64,000 nt of DNA, from contig CAXXSC010000008.1 in NCBI GenBank assembly GCA_963668435.2, forward strand, positions 1,426,001-1,490,000, given 5' to 3'. Within the stretch, counting starts at the first letter, position 1; every line of letters starts with the position of its first letter. A model generated the notes under the pieces. It saw only the letters and a program-made list of their open reading frames with translations, searched no databases and had not been told where the DNA came from. A program made the position numbers and the translations under genes. This document shows, one piece after another, positions 39,907 to 49,600 of the stretch. This DNA comes from G963668435 sp963668435 (GTDB taxonomy: Bacteria; Latescibacterota; Latescibacteria; Latescibacterales; Latescibacteraceae).

Positions 39907-40962
39907 TCATTTGCGGCGGAGACGGCCCCAGAGACGTTTCGCCTTGTCTGCCACATCCAGCTTTTCGGGATAATCATCGAGCACATGGTCGCCGGTGACA
40001 TACTTATACCAGAGGGCATTGATCCTCGGCCCGGCCCAGATGCAGAATGTGGCGTGGAGAAGTCCCGCGATCACATCGATGACATAGTGGTAGCGAAGGT
40101 AGATGGTGGCCATCACAATGCCGGTGCAGAACGGCAGCATTATCCAGAACAGCCAGCGACGATAGCGGAAAGCGTACGTGGTCACGATCACCGTAATCGC
40201 AGTGTGCAGCGAGGGAAAACAGTCCCGGCGTGTCGATTCGAGCGCGTTGAGCATATGATATATCTGGTCGGAAAGCATGCTCGTACCCTTGACACTGACC
40301 GTGAAATGCTCCGCGAGGAAATAGCGCGGCCCGACTGTCGGAACGAGGAGATAACCCACATAGCCGAGATAGAATCCCAAGGTGACACTGACCATGACAT
40401 TGCGGAACTTGTGGTAGTCGCGGGTGATATAAAGCGCGAAACCGATGATCGGCAGGAACGGGTAATAGTTGACATAGCAAATATGCATGATCTCGGAGAA
40501 CCAGGGGCGTATCCACTGCTCGAGCCAAAGTGTCGGATTCGTGCCGAAAAAGAGCGCGGTATCGATCTTCACAAGGACCGGATCGGCATCGTGCGGATTG
40601 ACGAAACGCACCAGGTCGCCGAGATTTTCGTAGGCAATGAGGATGAAAATGATCGGCACCCAGTTCCGGACAACCTTGAACAGGGACAGGCCGAATTTGC
40701 CGCTGAGCACGGAGAGCCCGACAACAACGAAAAAGACATTGATAACCGCCCGCACCATGACGGTCGGCCCCTTGATTTTCGTGCCGAAATGAGAGGACAG
40801 CCCGAGAAGCAGCACAAAGAAAAGCAGGCAGAGGGCCTCTTCGGGATATATTCTGAACTTGGATTGCCCGAGCAGGGGTTGTTTCATGTAATCAGCATTT
40901 TTAAGAGTTTCATTACCATTGAGTTTGATTGAGGTAAAATAATCCATCCATTTTAGCCGCAC
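39907..40962 (-). CDS. PAP2-superfamily membrane phosphatase/phosphotransferase
   Basis: 351 residues with about eight hydrophobic segments. The PAP2 phosphatase motifs are RDCFPSLHTAITV (about 230-242) and YLRYHYVIDVIAG (about 280-292), with the His and Asp/Arg of the catalytic set. The size and topology resemble inositol-phosphate/sphingolipid phosphotransferases (PAP2_3 type). Acts in the inner membrane on a lipid phosphate or phospholipid headgroup. The N-terminus is divergent from the mlaD promoter region. Confidence 0.85.
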   Translation of the reverse strand: MRLKWMDYFTSIKLNGNETLKNADYMKQPLLGQSKFRIYPEEALCLLFFVLLLGLSSHFGTKIKGPTVMVRAVINVFFVVVGLSVLSGKFGLSLFKVVRNWVPIIFILIAYENLGDLVRFVNPHDADPVLVKIDTALFFGTNPTLWLEQWIRPWFSEIMHICYVNYYPFLPIIGFALYITRDYHKFRNVMVSVTLGFYLGYVGYLLVPTVGPRYFLAEHFTVSVKGTSMLSDQIYHMLNALESTRRDCFPSLHTAITVIVTTYAFRYRRWLFWIMLPFCTGIVMATIYLRYHYVIDVIAGLLHATFCIWAGPRINALWYKYVTGDHVLDDYPEKLDVADKAKRLWGRLRRK

Positions 40963-41060
40963 AATATTTTTCCTTCGTGTTTGTAATTATCATGACAGCT
41001 GATATGGGTTCTTTGAAGTGTGCATGGTGATTCAATCCGTTAATGTTATTTTCAATTGAC

Positions 41061-41089
41061 TTGACACGGATTAGGTAATATCATAACTC
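41061..41089 (+). promoter_or_regulatory. Weak promoter candidate for the mla cluster
   Basis: TTGACA at 41061-41066, 17-bp spacer, TAACTC at 41084-41089. The -35 is consensus but the -10 is poor. It lies in the gap divergent from the PAP2 gene. Confidence 0.35.
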
Positions 41090-41178
41090 AGTGGGAAAGT
41101 TGCTGATCACACTTATACCGCATCAGGCAGCCGGACCTGCGCAACCGGCACAATCCTAAGCGAAAGATACTGTCATTT

Positions 41179-42156
41179 ATGGCGACACGTGCCCAGAAAG
41201 TCCGCCTTTCCGTGTTCCTTATCGTTTCGGGAACGGCGCTTCTCGTTCTCTTTCTCTTTCTCGTGGGAAGCAGGATGATGAAACGCATGGACTGGTATTA
41301 TATCGAGTACAGGAATATCTCGGTCACCGGGCTCGAAGCCGGCGCCTCGGTCAAATACCAGGGCGTGCCGGTGGGACGTGTCACCGGGCTCTCGATCAAG
41401 GACGCTTCCACTGTCAGGGTCGAAATAGAAATAGATCACGGCACACCGATAAAAAGCGACAGCGAGGCCATTCTTACACTGGTCGGCATCACCGGCCTGA
41501 AATTCGTCGAGATCATCGGCGGCTCTCAAGAATCGGACATCCTCGAGGTCGGCGGCACTATCCAGGCAGGCGAATCCATGTTCGAGACCATCTCCGGGCG
41601 TGCCGAGGTCATTCTCGGCAAACTCGAACAGGTACTGAACAATCTCAACATCCTCCTGAGTCAGGAAACGACCCAGGCAATCCAGGACGCTCTCGTTTCT
41701 ATCGACGAGCTCACCAGTGAGGTTAAGGGCATTGTCAGCGCCAACAAGTCAACAGTGACCAGCACCATGTGCAACCTGGATACACTTGTTGTCAGGCTCT
41801 CCGCCACCGCGCTGGAACTCAACACGAGCACAGCGGCTCTCGCCGACATCATGGAATCCGACGACTTACGAAATTCAATCGCCAATATCAGCCATATTTC
41901 CGACCGCATGAAAACACAGGTCGACAGCCTGAAACTCGCGGAAACGGTGGATGATTTCCGGACATTCGTCAACAACGGCAACAACATGGTTGTCCATACC
42001 GATCTCATGGTCCTCCGTTCGCGCGACGATATCCTTCGTTCGATCAGCAATCTCGAGGAGGCGCTCGACAACCTTCGCGAGGCCACCGATGTTATCAGGG
42101 ACGATCCTTCGATCCTTCTCAGGGGCCGTCAGACATCATCCGACAGGGTGGAATAA
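41179..42156 (+). CDS. MlaD/MCE-family lipid transport protein
   Basis: 325 residues. One N-terminal membrane helix (FLIVSGTALLVLFLFLVGS) followed by the MCE domain (about 40-120; EYRNISVTGLEAGASVKYQG, GVPVGRVTGLSI) and a long helical tail. MCE proteins form hexameric rings that guide phospholipids across the periplasm. First gene of a four-gene unit (MCE protein, lipoprotein, barrel protein, permease). The ATG at 41179 has only a weak ribosome site. Confidence 0.88.
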   Translation: MATRAQKVRLSVFLIVSGTALLVLFLFLVGSRMMKRMDWYYIEYRNISVTGLEAGASVKYQGVPVGRVTGLSIKDASTVRVEIEIDHGTPIKSDSEAILTLVGITGLKFVEIIGGSQESDILEVGGTIQAGESMFETISGRAEVILGKLEQVLNNLNILLSQETTQAIQDALVSIDELTSEVKGIVSANKSTVTSTMCNLDTLVVRLSATALELNTSTAALADIMESDDLRNSIANISHISDRMKTQVDSLKLAETVDDFRTFVNNGNNMVVHTDLMVLRSRDDILRSISNLEEALDNLREATDVIRDDPSILLRGRQTSSDRVE

Positions 42157-42157
42157 G

Positions 42158-42901
42158 ATGAAACAGCTCAGACCCATATTTCTTATCTTTGCACTGATCT
42201 TAGCGACCGTTCTCCTGCTCGCGTCCTGCAGTATCAAACGCGAACTGCCGACACGACAGTACTATATCATCAACTACACGCCGGACGACACTGTGCCGGA
42301 AACCTCGAAACGCCCCTACCCGTTCACTCTCGAGATCGGACGTTTCGAGGTTCAGCGCATTTTCAACCGTCAGAACATCATTTACCGCTACTCGCCCAAC
42401 AAGATACAGTACTATGAGCTCGATCGCTGGGCGGTACGTCCGGATTACATGATCAGGGATGTGGTTTTCAAACATTTCGAGGCAAGCGGCCTCACCAATA
42501 CAGTCGGCATCGATTTCCTCGACATGCGTCCGGATTTCCGTCTGGAGGGCACTGTCGAGGCATTGGAAAAATACGATGCAGGCGATCTTTTCTATGCCCA
42601 TCTCGCCATGAATTTCAAGATGCTCGATGTTCAGAACAGCCAGCAGATCTGGGCATATTCGTTCGATGAGCGCCGACGGGTTTATTCGGATGAAATGGTC
42701 CATACTGTCGCCGGGCTGTCAGCGATTTTCCAGACCCACATGAATACGATTGTCACACAGCTCGACTCGCTGTTCCTGGTTAACGGCGGCGGAATAATAC
42801 CGTCACCCGATCCAACCGCACCGCAACCAGTAACGGCACCTGTCGACTCGACAGACGATGGTATCGATGATACGGCGTTCGAGATAATACCGGAAAACTG
42901 A
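42158..42901 (+). CDS. ABC-type transport auxiliary lipoprotein (PqiC/ABC_trans_aux-like)
   Basis: 247 residues from ATG 42158, directly after the mlaD-type stop. LILATVLLLASCS is a lipobox with the acylated Cys near residue 23. The body (about 30-200) fits the PqiC-like family, which partners with MCE proteins: YYIINY, EIGRFEVQRIF and WAYSFDERR. The Pro/Thr/Asp-rich C-terminal tail is low complexity. Predicted to be an outer-membrane lipoprotein linking the MCE ring to the outer membrane. Confidence 0.75.
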   Translation: MKQLRPIFLIFALILATVLLLASCSIKRELPTRQYYIINYTPDDTVPETSKRPYPFTLEIGRFEVQRIFNRQNIIYRYSPNKIQYYELDRWAVRPDYMIRDVVFKHFEASGLTNTVGIDFLDMRPDFRLEGTVEALEKYDAGDLFYAHLAMNFKMLDVQNSQQIWAYSFDERRRVYSDEMVHTVAGLSAIFQTHMNTIVTQLDSLFLVNGGGIIPSPDPTAPQPVTAPVDSTDDGIDDTAFEIIPEN

Positions 42902-42904
42902 CCC

Positions 42905-44446
42905 ATGTCATATACGTTCAGACATTCCCTGAGTATCTGCCTTGCAGTGACCATGCTGTTCTCGGCCGCGGCCTTTGCTGCGGATAAAGAATTCACATGG
43001 GAGGCTCCGCCGGTCAAGACACAGCTGGAAATGGATGATACAATCGTGCCGGTCGGCAAGGGCGCGATTTTCTGCCCTGTAATGTCCAACCCCGAGTTTG
43101 AGCCCATGTATGGCGTCCTCATTAAAGGCCATGTACGCCACGAGGCCCGTATGGGGCATCGCATTATCCTGAGCCCGGGAATATACACGGTTGTTTTCGG
43201 TTCGGGCACCAGCGATCAGATGATGCGAAAAAAAGTGAAGGTTGTCGAGGGAGCGACAACAATGATCAAGCCCGACTGGTCCGGCCTCATTGTCGAGGTC
43301 ATCAATGAATCACGCGCCAACATCAGGGAATACTACGAGATCTACGATATGGTTACCGGCGACTCCTACGGTATCGGGCAGGGTGTCGAGGAGGGGCTCG
43401 ACGAGGAGCTCAGGACATGGATCCTGCCACCGGGGGTATACAAAATTGTCAAGCCGGGCAATAATGTCAATGCGGTTGTCAATTTCGGTACAATTCGTCT
43501 GCTCGCCGGTGAACTGGTGAGAACGAACCTCGTGATCGATGCCGATTCGGGTAATTTCCTCGGATTCGGCCACATGGCAGATGTCCGCCAGGTCATGCAT
43601 CACCGTGAGAAGAAATGGCGGACGAGAAGCGAGCTGTCCGGCAACGCCCTCCTTAATTATATCCCGTCCGAACAGTCCGGCGAGGACAAGGGCACCGATT
43701 TCACCGCGACACTGCAGTGGCTGACCGATGCCCGTTTCGAATCCGGCCGTCACATCATCCCCTTCTGGTCAAATCTCGAGGAGGGGCTTTCCATGGATGA
43801 AGAGAAGGATATCAACAAATATATCGATAAAGCCGAGTTGCGACTGACCTATATTTTCCGCCTCAGCAATCTTTTCAGCCCCTATGTCCGCGCCACAGTC
43901 GAATCACGTCTTTTCGAGACGAACCACAGTTTTGACGAGCCTGTCGATTACGCCCTTGTCGACAGTGTCGGCGACACCGTCGAGGTCGCCTACGGCACCA
44001 AAAACCTGAAACTCGCGGACGCGTTCAGCCCGATCTATTTCAAACAGGGATTCGGCATCACATCGTTCCTAGTCAAATCGATACCGGTCAACCTCAACAT
44101 CAGGACCGGTTACGGCGCACGCCAGGTGCTGGCGAGGGATGCGAGGATTTTCGATACCGACACAATGACACTTTCGCCGATTGTCGAAACCGACCTTACC
44201 GGCATGGAATTCCTCTGCCTTGGCGATTTCCGTATCGGGCGCTACGTGCTTTTCACAACGGAATTCGATATCCTCATGCCCAATACCGATAACAACAGCT
44301 GGATATACGATGGCGAAAACCGGCTCCGTCTCAACCTGTCGAACAATGTCAGCCTCCTCTTTAAAATGGAATACTGGAAAGACGAGAGTGTCACCGATAT
44401 GCAGACCCGTTACCAGACACTGCTTCGTTTCTCCAAATACCTCTAA
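42905..44446 (+). CDS. Hypothetical outer-membrane barrel protein of the mla cluster
   Basis: 513 residues, signal peptide at 1-25 (LAVTMLFSAAAFAAD). The N-terminal ~200 residues form a beta-rich, Ig/transthyretin-like region (VLIKGHVRHEARMGHRIIL, IIVEVINESRANIREYYEI-like). From about 230 there are alternating aromatic/polar strands typical of a barrel, ending LLRFSKYL. The last part resembles DUF481/DUF3078-type barrels. Its place between the lipoprotein and permease genes (3-bp gap; then a 1-bp overlap) suggests it is the outer-membrane end of the lipid pathway. No named family recognised. Confidence 0.6.
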   Translation: MSYTFRHSLSICLAVTMLFSAAAFAADKEFTWEAPPVKTQLEMDDTIVPVGKGAIFCPVMSNPEFEPMYGVLIKGHVRHEARMGHRIILSPGIYTVVFGSGTSDQMMRKKVKVVEGATTMIKPDWSGLIVEVINESRANIREYYEIYDMVTGDSYGIGQGVEEGLDEELRTWILPPGVYKIVKPGNNVNAVVNFGTIRLLAGELVRTNLVIDADSGNFLGFGHMADVRQVMHHREKKWRTRSELSGNALLNYIPSEQSGEDKGTDFTATLQWLTDARFESGRHIIPFWSNLEEGLSMDEEKDINKYIDKAELRLTYIFRLSNLFSPYVRATVESRLFETNHSFDEPVDYALVDSVGDTVEVAYGTKNLKLADAFSPIYFKQGFGITSFLVKSIPVNLNIRTGYGARQVLARDARIFDTDTMTLSPIVETDLTGMEFLCLGDFRIGRYVLFTTEFDILMPNTDNNSWIYDGENRLRLNLSNNVSLLFKMEYWKDESVTDMQTRYQTLLRFSKYL

Positions 44447-45561
44447 TGAAAGCCAGCCCTGACATAACGGTTACGCCTGTACTCACTTTGAAAGAAGACA
44501 TCCTCTTCATCGAGGGCGACCTTATCGCGGCGACCACCGGCATGGCTGAACGTGCCCTCACGAAATATGGCGTTAAATCGGTCGAAGATATAGAGGTAAT
44601 CGACGGTGCCGCGCTTGGTGAGATAGACAGTTCCGGCGCGGTATTCATCAACAGGCTCATGGGAAGTAATGGCAGGCTTCGGGGATTTTCCGACAACGCC
44701 ATGCGCCTTATCGAGCTCACCCGGCCGGATACAGATACAGCAGGAGTGCAGGACCAAACGGCAAGCGAGCGGTTTTCACTCGAACGCATGGGTGGCTACA
44801 TCCTCGGCAGTATCGACCGTATTAACGACATCGCCATCCTGTTCGTCGACATCATTTTCTGGAGCATTGTCGGCATTTTCAAACGGGATCAGTACCGCAA
44901 AGGCTCATTCACCGTTCAGGCGGTACAGATGGGAAGTTCGGCGCTCCCCATTGTCAGCATGATCCTGTTCCTGGTCGGCTCGATATCGGCACTCCAGAGC
45001 GCCGACACGTTCAGGGAATTCGGCGCATCGGTTTTCATGGTCGACATGCTGGCGCTTGGCCTCGCCCGCGAGATGGCGCCGCTGATGACCGCGATCATTA
45101 TAAGTGGGCGGTCAGGTTCGGCAATAGCCTCCGAGATCGCTACAATGAAGTTCACCGAGGAGCTTGACGCTATAAGGACAATGGGCCTCAACCCGCTGCG
45201 TTTCGCGGTTGTTCCCAAGCTCTGGGCAATGGTGGTCTGCATGCCGCTTTTAACCATCCTGGCGCTGATGTTCGGGCTTTTCGGCGGATTTCTTGTCGCA
45301 GTTTCATATCCCGGCATCAATCTTTCTCCCGGCACGTTTTTCAGCAGGCTTACTATCTCGCTATTCTTCTGGGACATATGCACCGGACTGATTAAGAGTG
45401 TCTCTTTCGCAATACTTATCACGGTCATCGGCGTATACCGCGGCATGACATTCACCGGAGGCGCAGACGGCGTCGGACGTGCAACAACCTCATCGGTGGT
45501 AACATCGATCTTTATGATTATCGTTGCGGACGCAATTTGGGGCATACTGTTCTACATGTAA
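44446..45561 (+). CDS. MlaE-family ABC permease with N-terminal STAS domain
   Basis: 371 residues. Residues ~1-100 resemble a STAS domain (DSSGAVFINRL), followed by an MlaE/YrbE permease with about five membrane segments and the conserved AREMAPLMTAIIISGRSGSA and ELDAIRTMGLNPLRFAVVPK coupling regions. STAS-MlaE fusions exist in FCB and related phyla. It transports phospholipid across the inner membrane when driven by an MlaF-type ATPase. No ATPase gene is in this cluster. Translationally coupled to the previous gene (TAATG). Confidence 0.9.
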   Translation: MKASPDITVTPVLTLKEDILFIEGDLIAATTGMAERALTKYGVKSVEDIEVIDGAALGEIDSSGAVFINRLMGSNGRLRGFSDNAMRLIELTRPDTDTAGVQDQTASERFSLERMGGYILGSIDRINDIAILFVDIIFWSIVGIFKRDQYRKGSFTVQAVQMGSSALPIVSMILFLVGSISALQSADTFREFGASVFMVDMLALGLAREMAPLMTAIIISGRSGSAIASEIATMKFTEELDAIRTMGLNPLRFAVVPKLWAMVVCMPLLTILALMFGLFGGFLVAVSYPGINLSPGTFFSRLTISLFFWDICTGLIKSVSFAILITVIGVYRGMTFTGGADGVGRATTSSVVTSIFMIIVADAIWGILFYM

Positions 45562-45599
45562 GCTTTGTTAATAATTTTTAACAATTTACTTCTTTTTAC

Positions 45600-45629
45600 T
45601 TGCATCGTAGAATTCAACATATATATTAT
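45600..45629 (+). promoter_or_regulatory. Promoter of the HD-GYP gene
   Basis: TTGCAT at 45600-45605, 18-bp spacer, TATTAT at 45624-45629. A perfect 14-bp palindrome follows at 45641-45654 (ATCCCGATCGGGAT), just after the predicted start of transcription. Confidence 0.5.
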
Positions 45630-45640
45630 CTATCCAGATG

Positions 45641-45654
45641 ATCCCGATCGGGAT
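45641..45654. promoter_or_regulatory. Perfect 14-bp palindrome near the HD-GYP transcription start
   Basis: ATCCCGATCGGGAT is fully self-complementary and lies at about +5 to +18 of the predicted transcript. It could be an operator; as RNA it would be too tight to form a hairpin without losing central pairs. Confidence 0.4.
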
Positions 45655-45709
45655 GATTCGTTTAAAAAAAAGGGGGGGATAAAGTACATTAATTATTTAA
45701 TGGAGATAC

Positions 45710-46678
45710 TTGCCCTTGCCTCTGTTCGACACCTACCTTCCGGCTGACCAGTATCATATCAGCTCACAGTTGATTCTGCCCTACGACCTTTTCATGAAAA
45801 ATGAGAACGGGAAAATTCAATTGCATCGGGCACGTCTCACTACTCCCGATACAGATACTTTTTTTAATCCCGGTGCAGATCACGGCTGTATTGAACTCTT
45901 TATTCACCGAAACGACATCGCCTCTTACAACGAGCAGATCCCGAAAACACTGGCCGCCTGTCTTGGCGATGTCGGGATTAGCATGGACAAGAAATCACAG
46001 TTTATTTATAACGCCCTGAGAATGACCGCCGAGCAGTTTTACGACAAGCCGGGAAAAGTGTCGTATGATATTTTCGAAAGCACAATCCGGACAGTATTGG
46101 ACTACGCAGTCGAAAACCGGGATATAATGACCCAGCTCATGAATACGATCACAATACGGGGAACAGTGGCAAATCACAATGTCAATGTGGGACTCTATGG
46201 CATGGGGCTTACACTGATGCTGATCGACAGGACGGATATCGATTACAGGAATCTCGTTCCCGCGCTATTCTATCATGATCTCGGCAAAAAATCTGTCCCA
46301 CCCGAAATTCTCGACAAGGATAGCATCTTTACACCAATCGACAGGAATATCATGCGCCGTCATCCGGAAAACGGCCTGATCATGCTCAGGAAACTGACTG
46401 GCATCAGCGACACAATGCGGCAGGTTGTCGTGCACCATCACGAGCGTGTCAACGGCAGCGGCTACCCCGATGGACAGAAAGGCCCGTCAGTCACGATAAA
46501 CTCCCGAATCGCGGCGATCGCGGACGTTTTCGAGGGGCTGACCGCGCAACGCCCTTATAAGAACAGGCGATCCACATTCCAGGCGCTGAAAGTCATGACA
46601 ACAAATATGGCAGGGGCATTGGACACCTCACTGATGCCGATTTTTGTGGGATTGTTCGTGAATCAGAAAATGGCCTGA
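45710..46678 (+). CDS. HD-GYP-domain phosphohydrolase
   Basis: 322 residues from TTG 45710, with GGAG about 6 nt upstream; no ATG is better placed. The C-terminal half (about 140-310) is an HD-GYP domain: NHNVNVG, HDLGK, HPENGL, HHERVNGSGYPDG and IADVFEGLTAQRPYK. The N-terminal part is not recognised and may be a sensory region; the usual receiver domain is missing. It likely breaks down cyclic di-GMP in the cytoplasm. It converges with the next gene with no gap. Confidence 0.85.
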   Translation: MPLPLFDTYLPADQYHISSQLILPYDLFMKNENGKIQLHRARLTTPDTDTFFNPGADHGCIELFIHRNDIASYNEQIPKTLAACLGDVGISMDKKSQFIYNALRMTAEQFYDKPGKVSYDIFESTIRTVLDYAVENRDIMTQLMNTITIRGTVANHNVNVGLYGMGLTLMLIDRTDIDYRNLVPALFYHDLGKKSVPPEILDKDSIFTPIDRNIMRRHPENGLIMLRKLTGISDTMRQVVVHHHERVNGSGYPDGQKGPSVTINSRIAAIADVFEGLTAQRPYKNRRSTFQALKVMTTNMAGALDTSLMPIFVGLFVNQKMA

Positions 46679-49600
46679 TTATTTCATAAGCATCATCTTC
46701 ACCGTCTTCACATCCATTCCGGCGTGAATACGGCAGAGGTATATTCCCGCCGACATGCCCCCGGCATCCCAGGTGACAGAATGACGGCCTGCGGGCAGCT
46801 CATCATCCACAAGCCGCGCCACACGTTGACCGTTGAGACTGTACACATCCACGCTCACATAACGTGTCTCCGGCAGGGTGAAATTCAGCACTGTCGAGGG
46901 ATTGAACGGATTCGGGCTGTTCTGCGCCACGGAAAAGACCTCGGGCACCTGAGAATCTACCGAAACATAGCGCGAGTAATGGAAAACACCATCGCTTTCG
47001 TCACTGATTGAGGAATCGCTCGCATCACTTATTCTGACTTTATAGAGACGGGATTCGACCTGCATCGGATTCCAGTAGTGATCCAGCTTGGAAGCCATGA
47101 CACTATAAATATAATTCCAGGTCAAACCACCATCGACAGAATACTCGATCTTCAAGGATTCGATACCTGCCGTTTTCCACGATATAGTCAGGCCAGCGGT
47201 ATTCGTATAATCTTCGCCGCCGTTGGGGCTGAGAACTTCAATATACGTCTCGACAATACGAAACTCTCTATCGCCGACATCGTTATGTTCAGAATCAGCG
47301 GAATCCACGAGTTTGATAAGGCAGTTTTCTGAAATTTCGGCATCGACACGCCAGGAATAAACGCCCTCGGAGGCGGCAATTCCAGAGAGTTTCTTCAGCC
47401 ATGTTGTACCGCCGTCAACAGAAAGCTCCAGATCAAGTGATTCGATGCCAACCGATTCCCATCTCACATTGTATATCTTCTGTTCCGGAACAATCTCGGC
47501 ACCGTTGGGGCTGATCACCCTGACAAAAGGCTTTGATATCCTGAAAGGCAGGTTGCTCTCATCATTCCTTTCCGGAATGCTGCTGTCACTGACACGAATG
47601 AGAGCGCCATTGGTAGCCTCTGCGGGGGTATGCCATTTGAACCGCTCCAAAGAGGCATCGATTCCTGTTGCGATAGTCGTCCATGTTTCACCATTATCGG
47701 CACTGTATTCGAGATTCACGGATTCAACATCGCGGTACAGCCATTCTATGTCAACAGTGCTGTTAGCCAGCAGCAATTCGTTGCCGTCGGGCGATTTTAC
47801 GCGCACATAGGGCCCTACACCGTAACTGAAACGGGTGACACCACCATGATTCGTCGCAAACCACTTGCCGTTATTAATATCGACCGCAATATCGCGGATG
47901 CTATCAGATTCGAGACTGCTGTTCTGCGTTGTATATGTTTGAAATGTGTCACCATCGAAACTGCATATTCCTTCGAATGCGCCAATCCATAGCACCCCGT
48001 CATAATCAACAGCCAAAGACCTGATCCGATTGGACAGCAAACCATCCTCGGTCTTCCACACCTGCCAGTTTTCGCCATCATAACGGCAAAGTCCATCGTC
48101 TGTACCAATCCACAAAGAGCCATCCGAATCAACTTCAACACAATAAACAGTATTATTGGGAAGGCCGTCATCTAATCCAAAATGAGTCAAGGTCTCACCA
48201 TTGAAATTCGCAACCCCCACATCATAACCATGTCTATAGGCAATCCAGATCGTATTATCGGCCCCAACGGCAAGATTCTGAGGTGTTGCATTTTTAATCG
48301 GACTATTTTTACTGCTCCAATTTGTCCATTGGGATCTATCATAACGCCAGATTCCGGAAGAACCGCTTCCGATCCAGAGATTATTCTCTTTGTCGACCAC
48401 AATGTCACGCCCATCCCGGGGGCCGCCGTAATGAGACTGCCAAGTCTTGCCATCGTAGCTAACAAGACCACCGTTCGACTTGACAAACCATGCAACATCA
48501 TCATGGTCAACGACTATACCACAGGCACAACACAGATCTACCCCGGTATTCTCTTCTGTATAATTCTTCCACTCCAAACCATCATAATACGAAACACCGG
48601 CCCCATCAGTCGAAATCCAAACACTACCTTTGTTGTCAGCGCAGACAGCATCAATCGTATCGTCGACAAGCCCGGTTCTTTCCCGCCAGGTTGTCCAACC
48701 GCAGTACCACCATTGTGAGGGCTTGATGGAAAAAAATGTATCGCTGATATCGGAGACTAAATCGTTTTCCGAACTGACCACCTTCAAAAGGCAGCCGCTG
48801 CTTTCGACAACCGGAACACTCCAGAGAGGCTTTGTCCCGGACGGGACATTTTCCGCTATCAAACGCCAAGTGACGCCTTCATCGATAGAATAATAGAGAT
48901 CGATGGCGCTGATGTCATTGGACATATTCAAACGGATAATCACGAGCCTGCTATCGATAATTTCCCCACCATTGGGATTAATTAATTTAACAAAACTCGA
49001 CTGCACCGCAATGGTATCATCAATTATATCGGCAACCTCCGGATTAGAAGAATCGCTGATCCTGAGCAGGTACTCGTCGGAAGCCTGTTCAGGCACAACC
49101 CACTCGGCTTTCTTTTCCGAAGCATTGACCTCAGCTGCAAAAATATGCCAACTGAGCCCGTTATCGGCGGAATATTCCAAGTTGATTTTTTCAACACCGA
49201 TATAATCCCAGGTCACATCTACTATCTGCCAGCTTTTAAACACTTTTCCAGCTGACGGTTCCAGAACTTCCACGAATGGCTGACAGATACTAAATGTTCC
49301 ACGGGACATGGCCTGAACATTCTGATTGTCCGTATCTGTCAGTCTGATCAGACATTCGCTTGAAGTGGTATCGGGCACCTGCCATCGATAGACGCCGGAG
49401 GTGGCATCGGCAGATTCATCGATAAGCGTCCAGTTCGCGCCGTTGTCGGCGGAGTATTCGACCCTGACTGTACCGATATTCGAGGCGTACCAGCGTATCG
49501 TGTATTCCAGCCCTGCGGCTACACGTTCACCCTTTTCAGGTGTTTTTATCGAAATGTAGTCCGAGCCCTGCACGACCCTCCCCCTGAAGCTGTCCTGCGC

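Noticed and set aside
39763..40932. Long plus-strand open frame (389 codons)
   Set aside because: It lies opposite the PAP2 gene, which has clear catalytic motifs and membrane helices; the frame is a codon-bias shadow.
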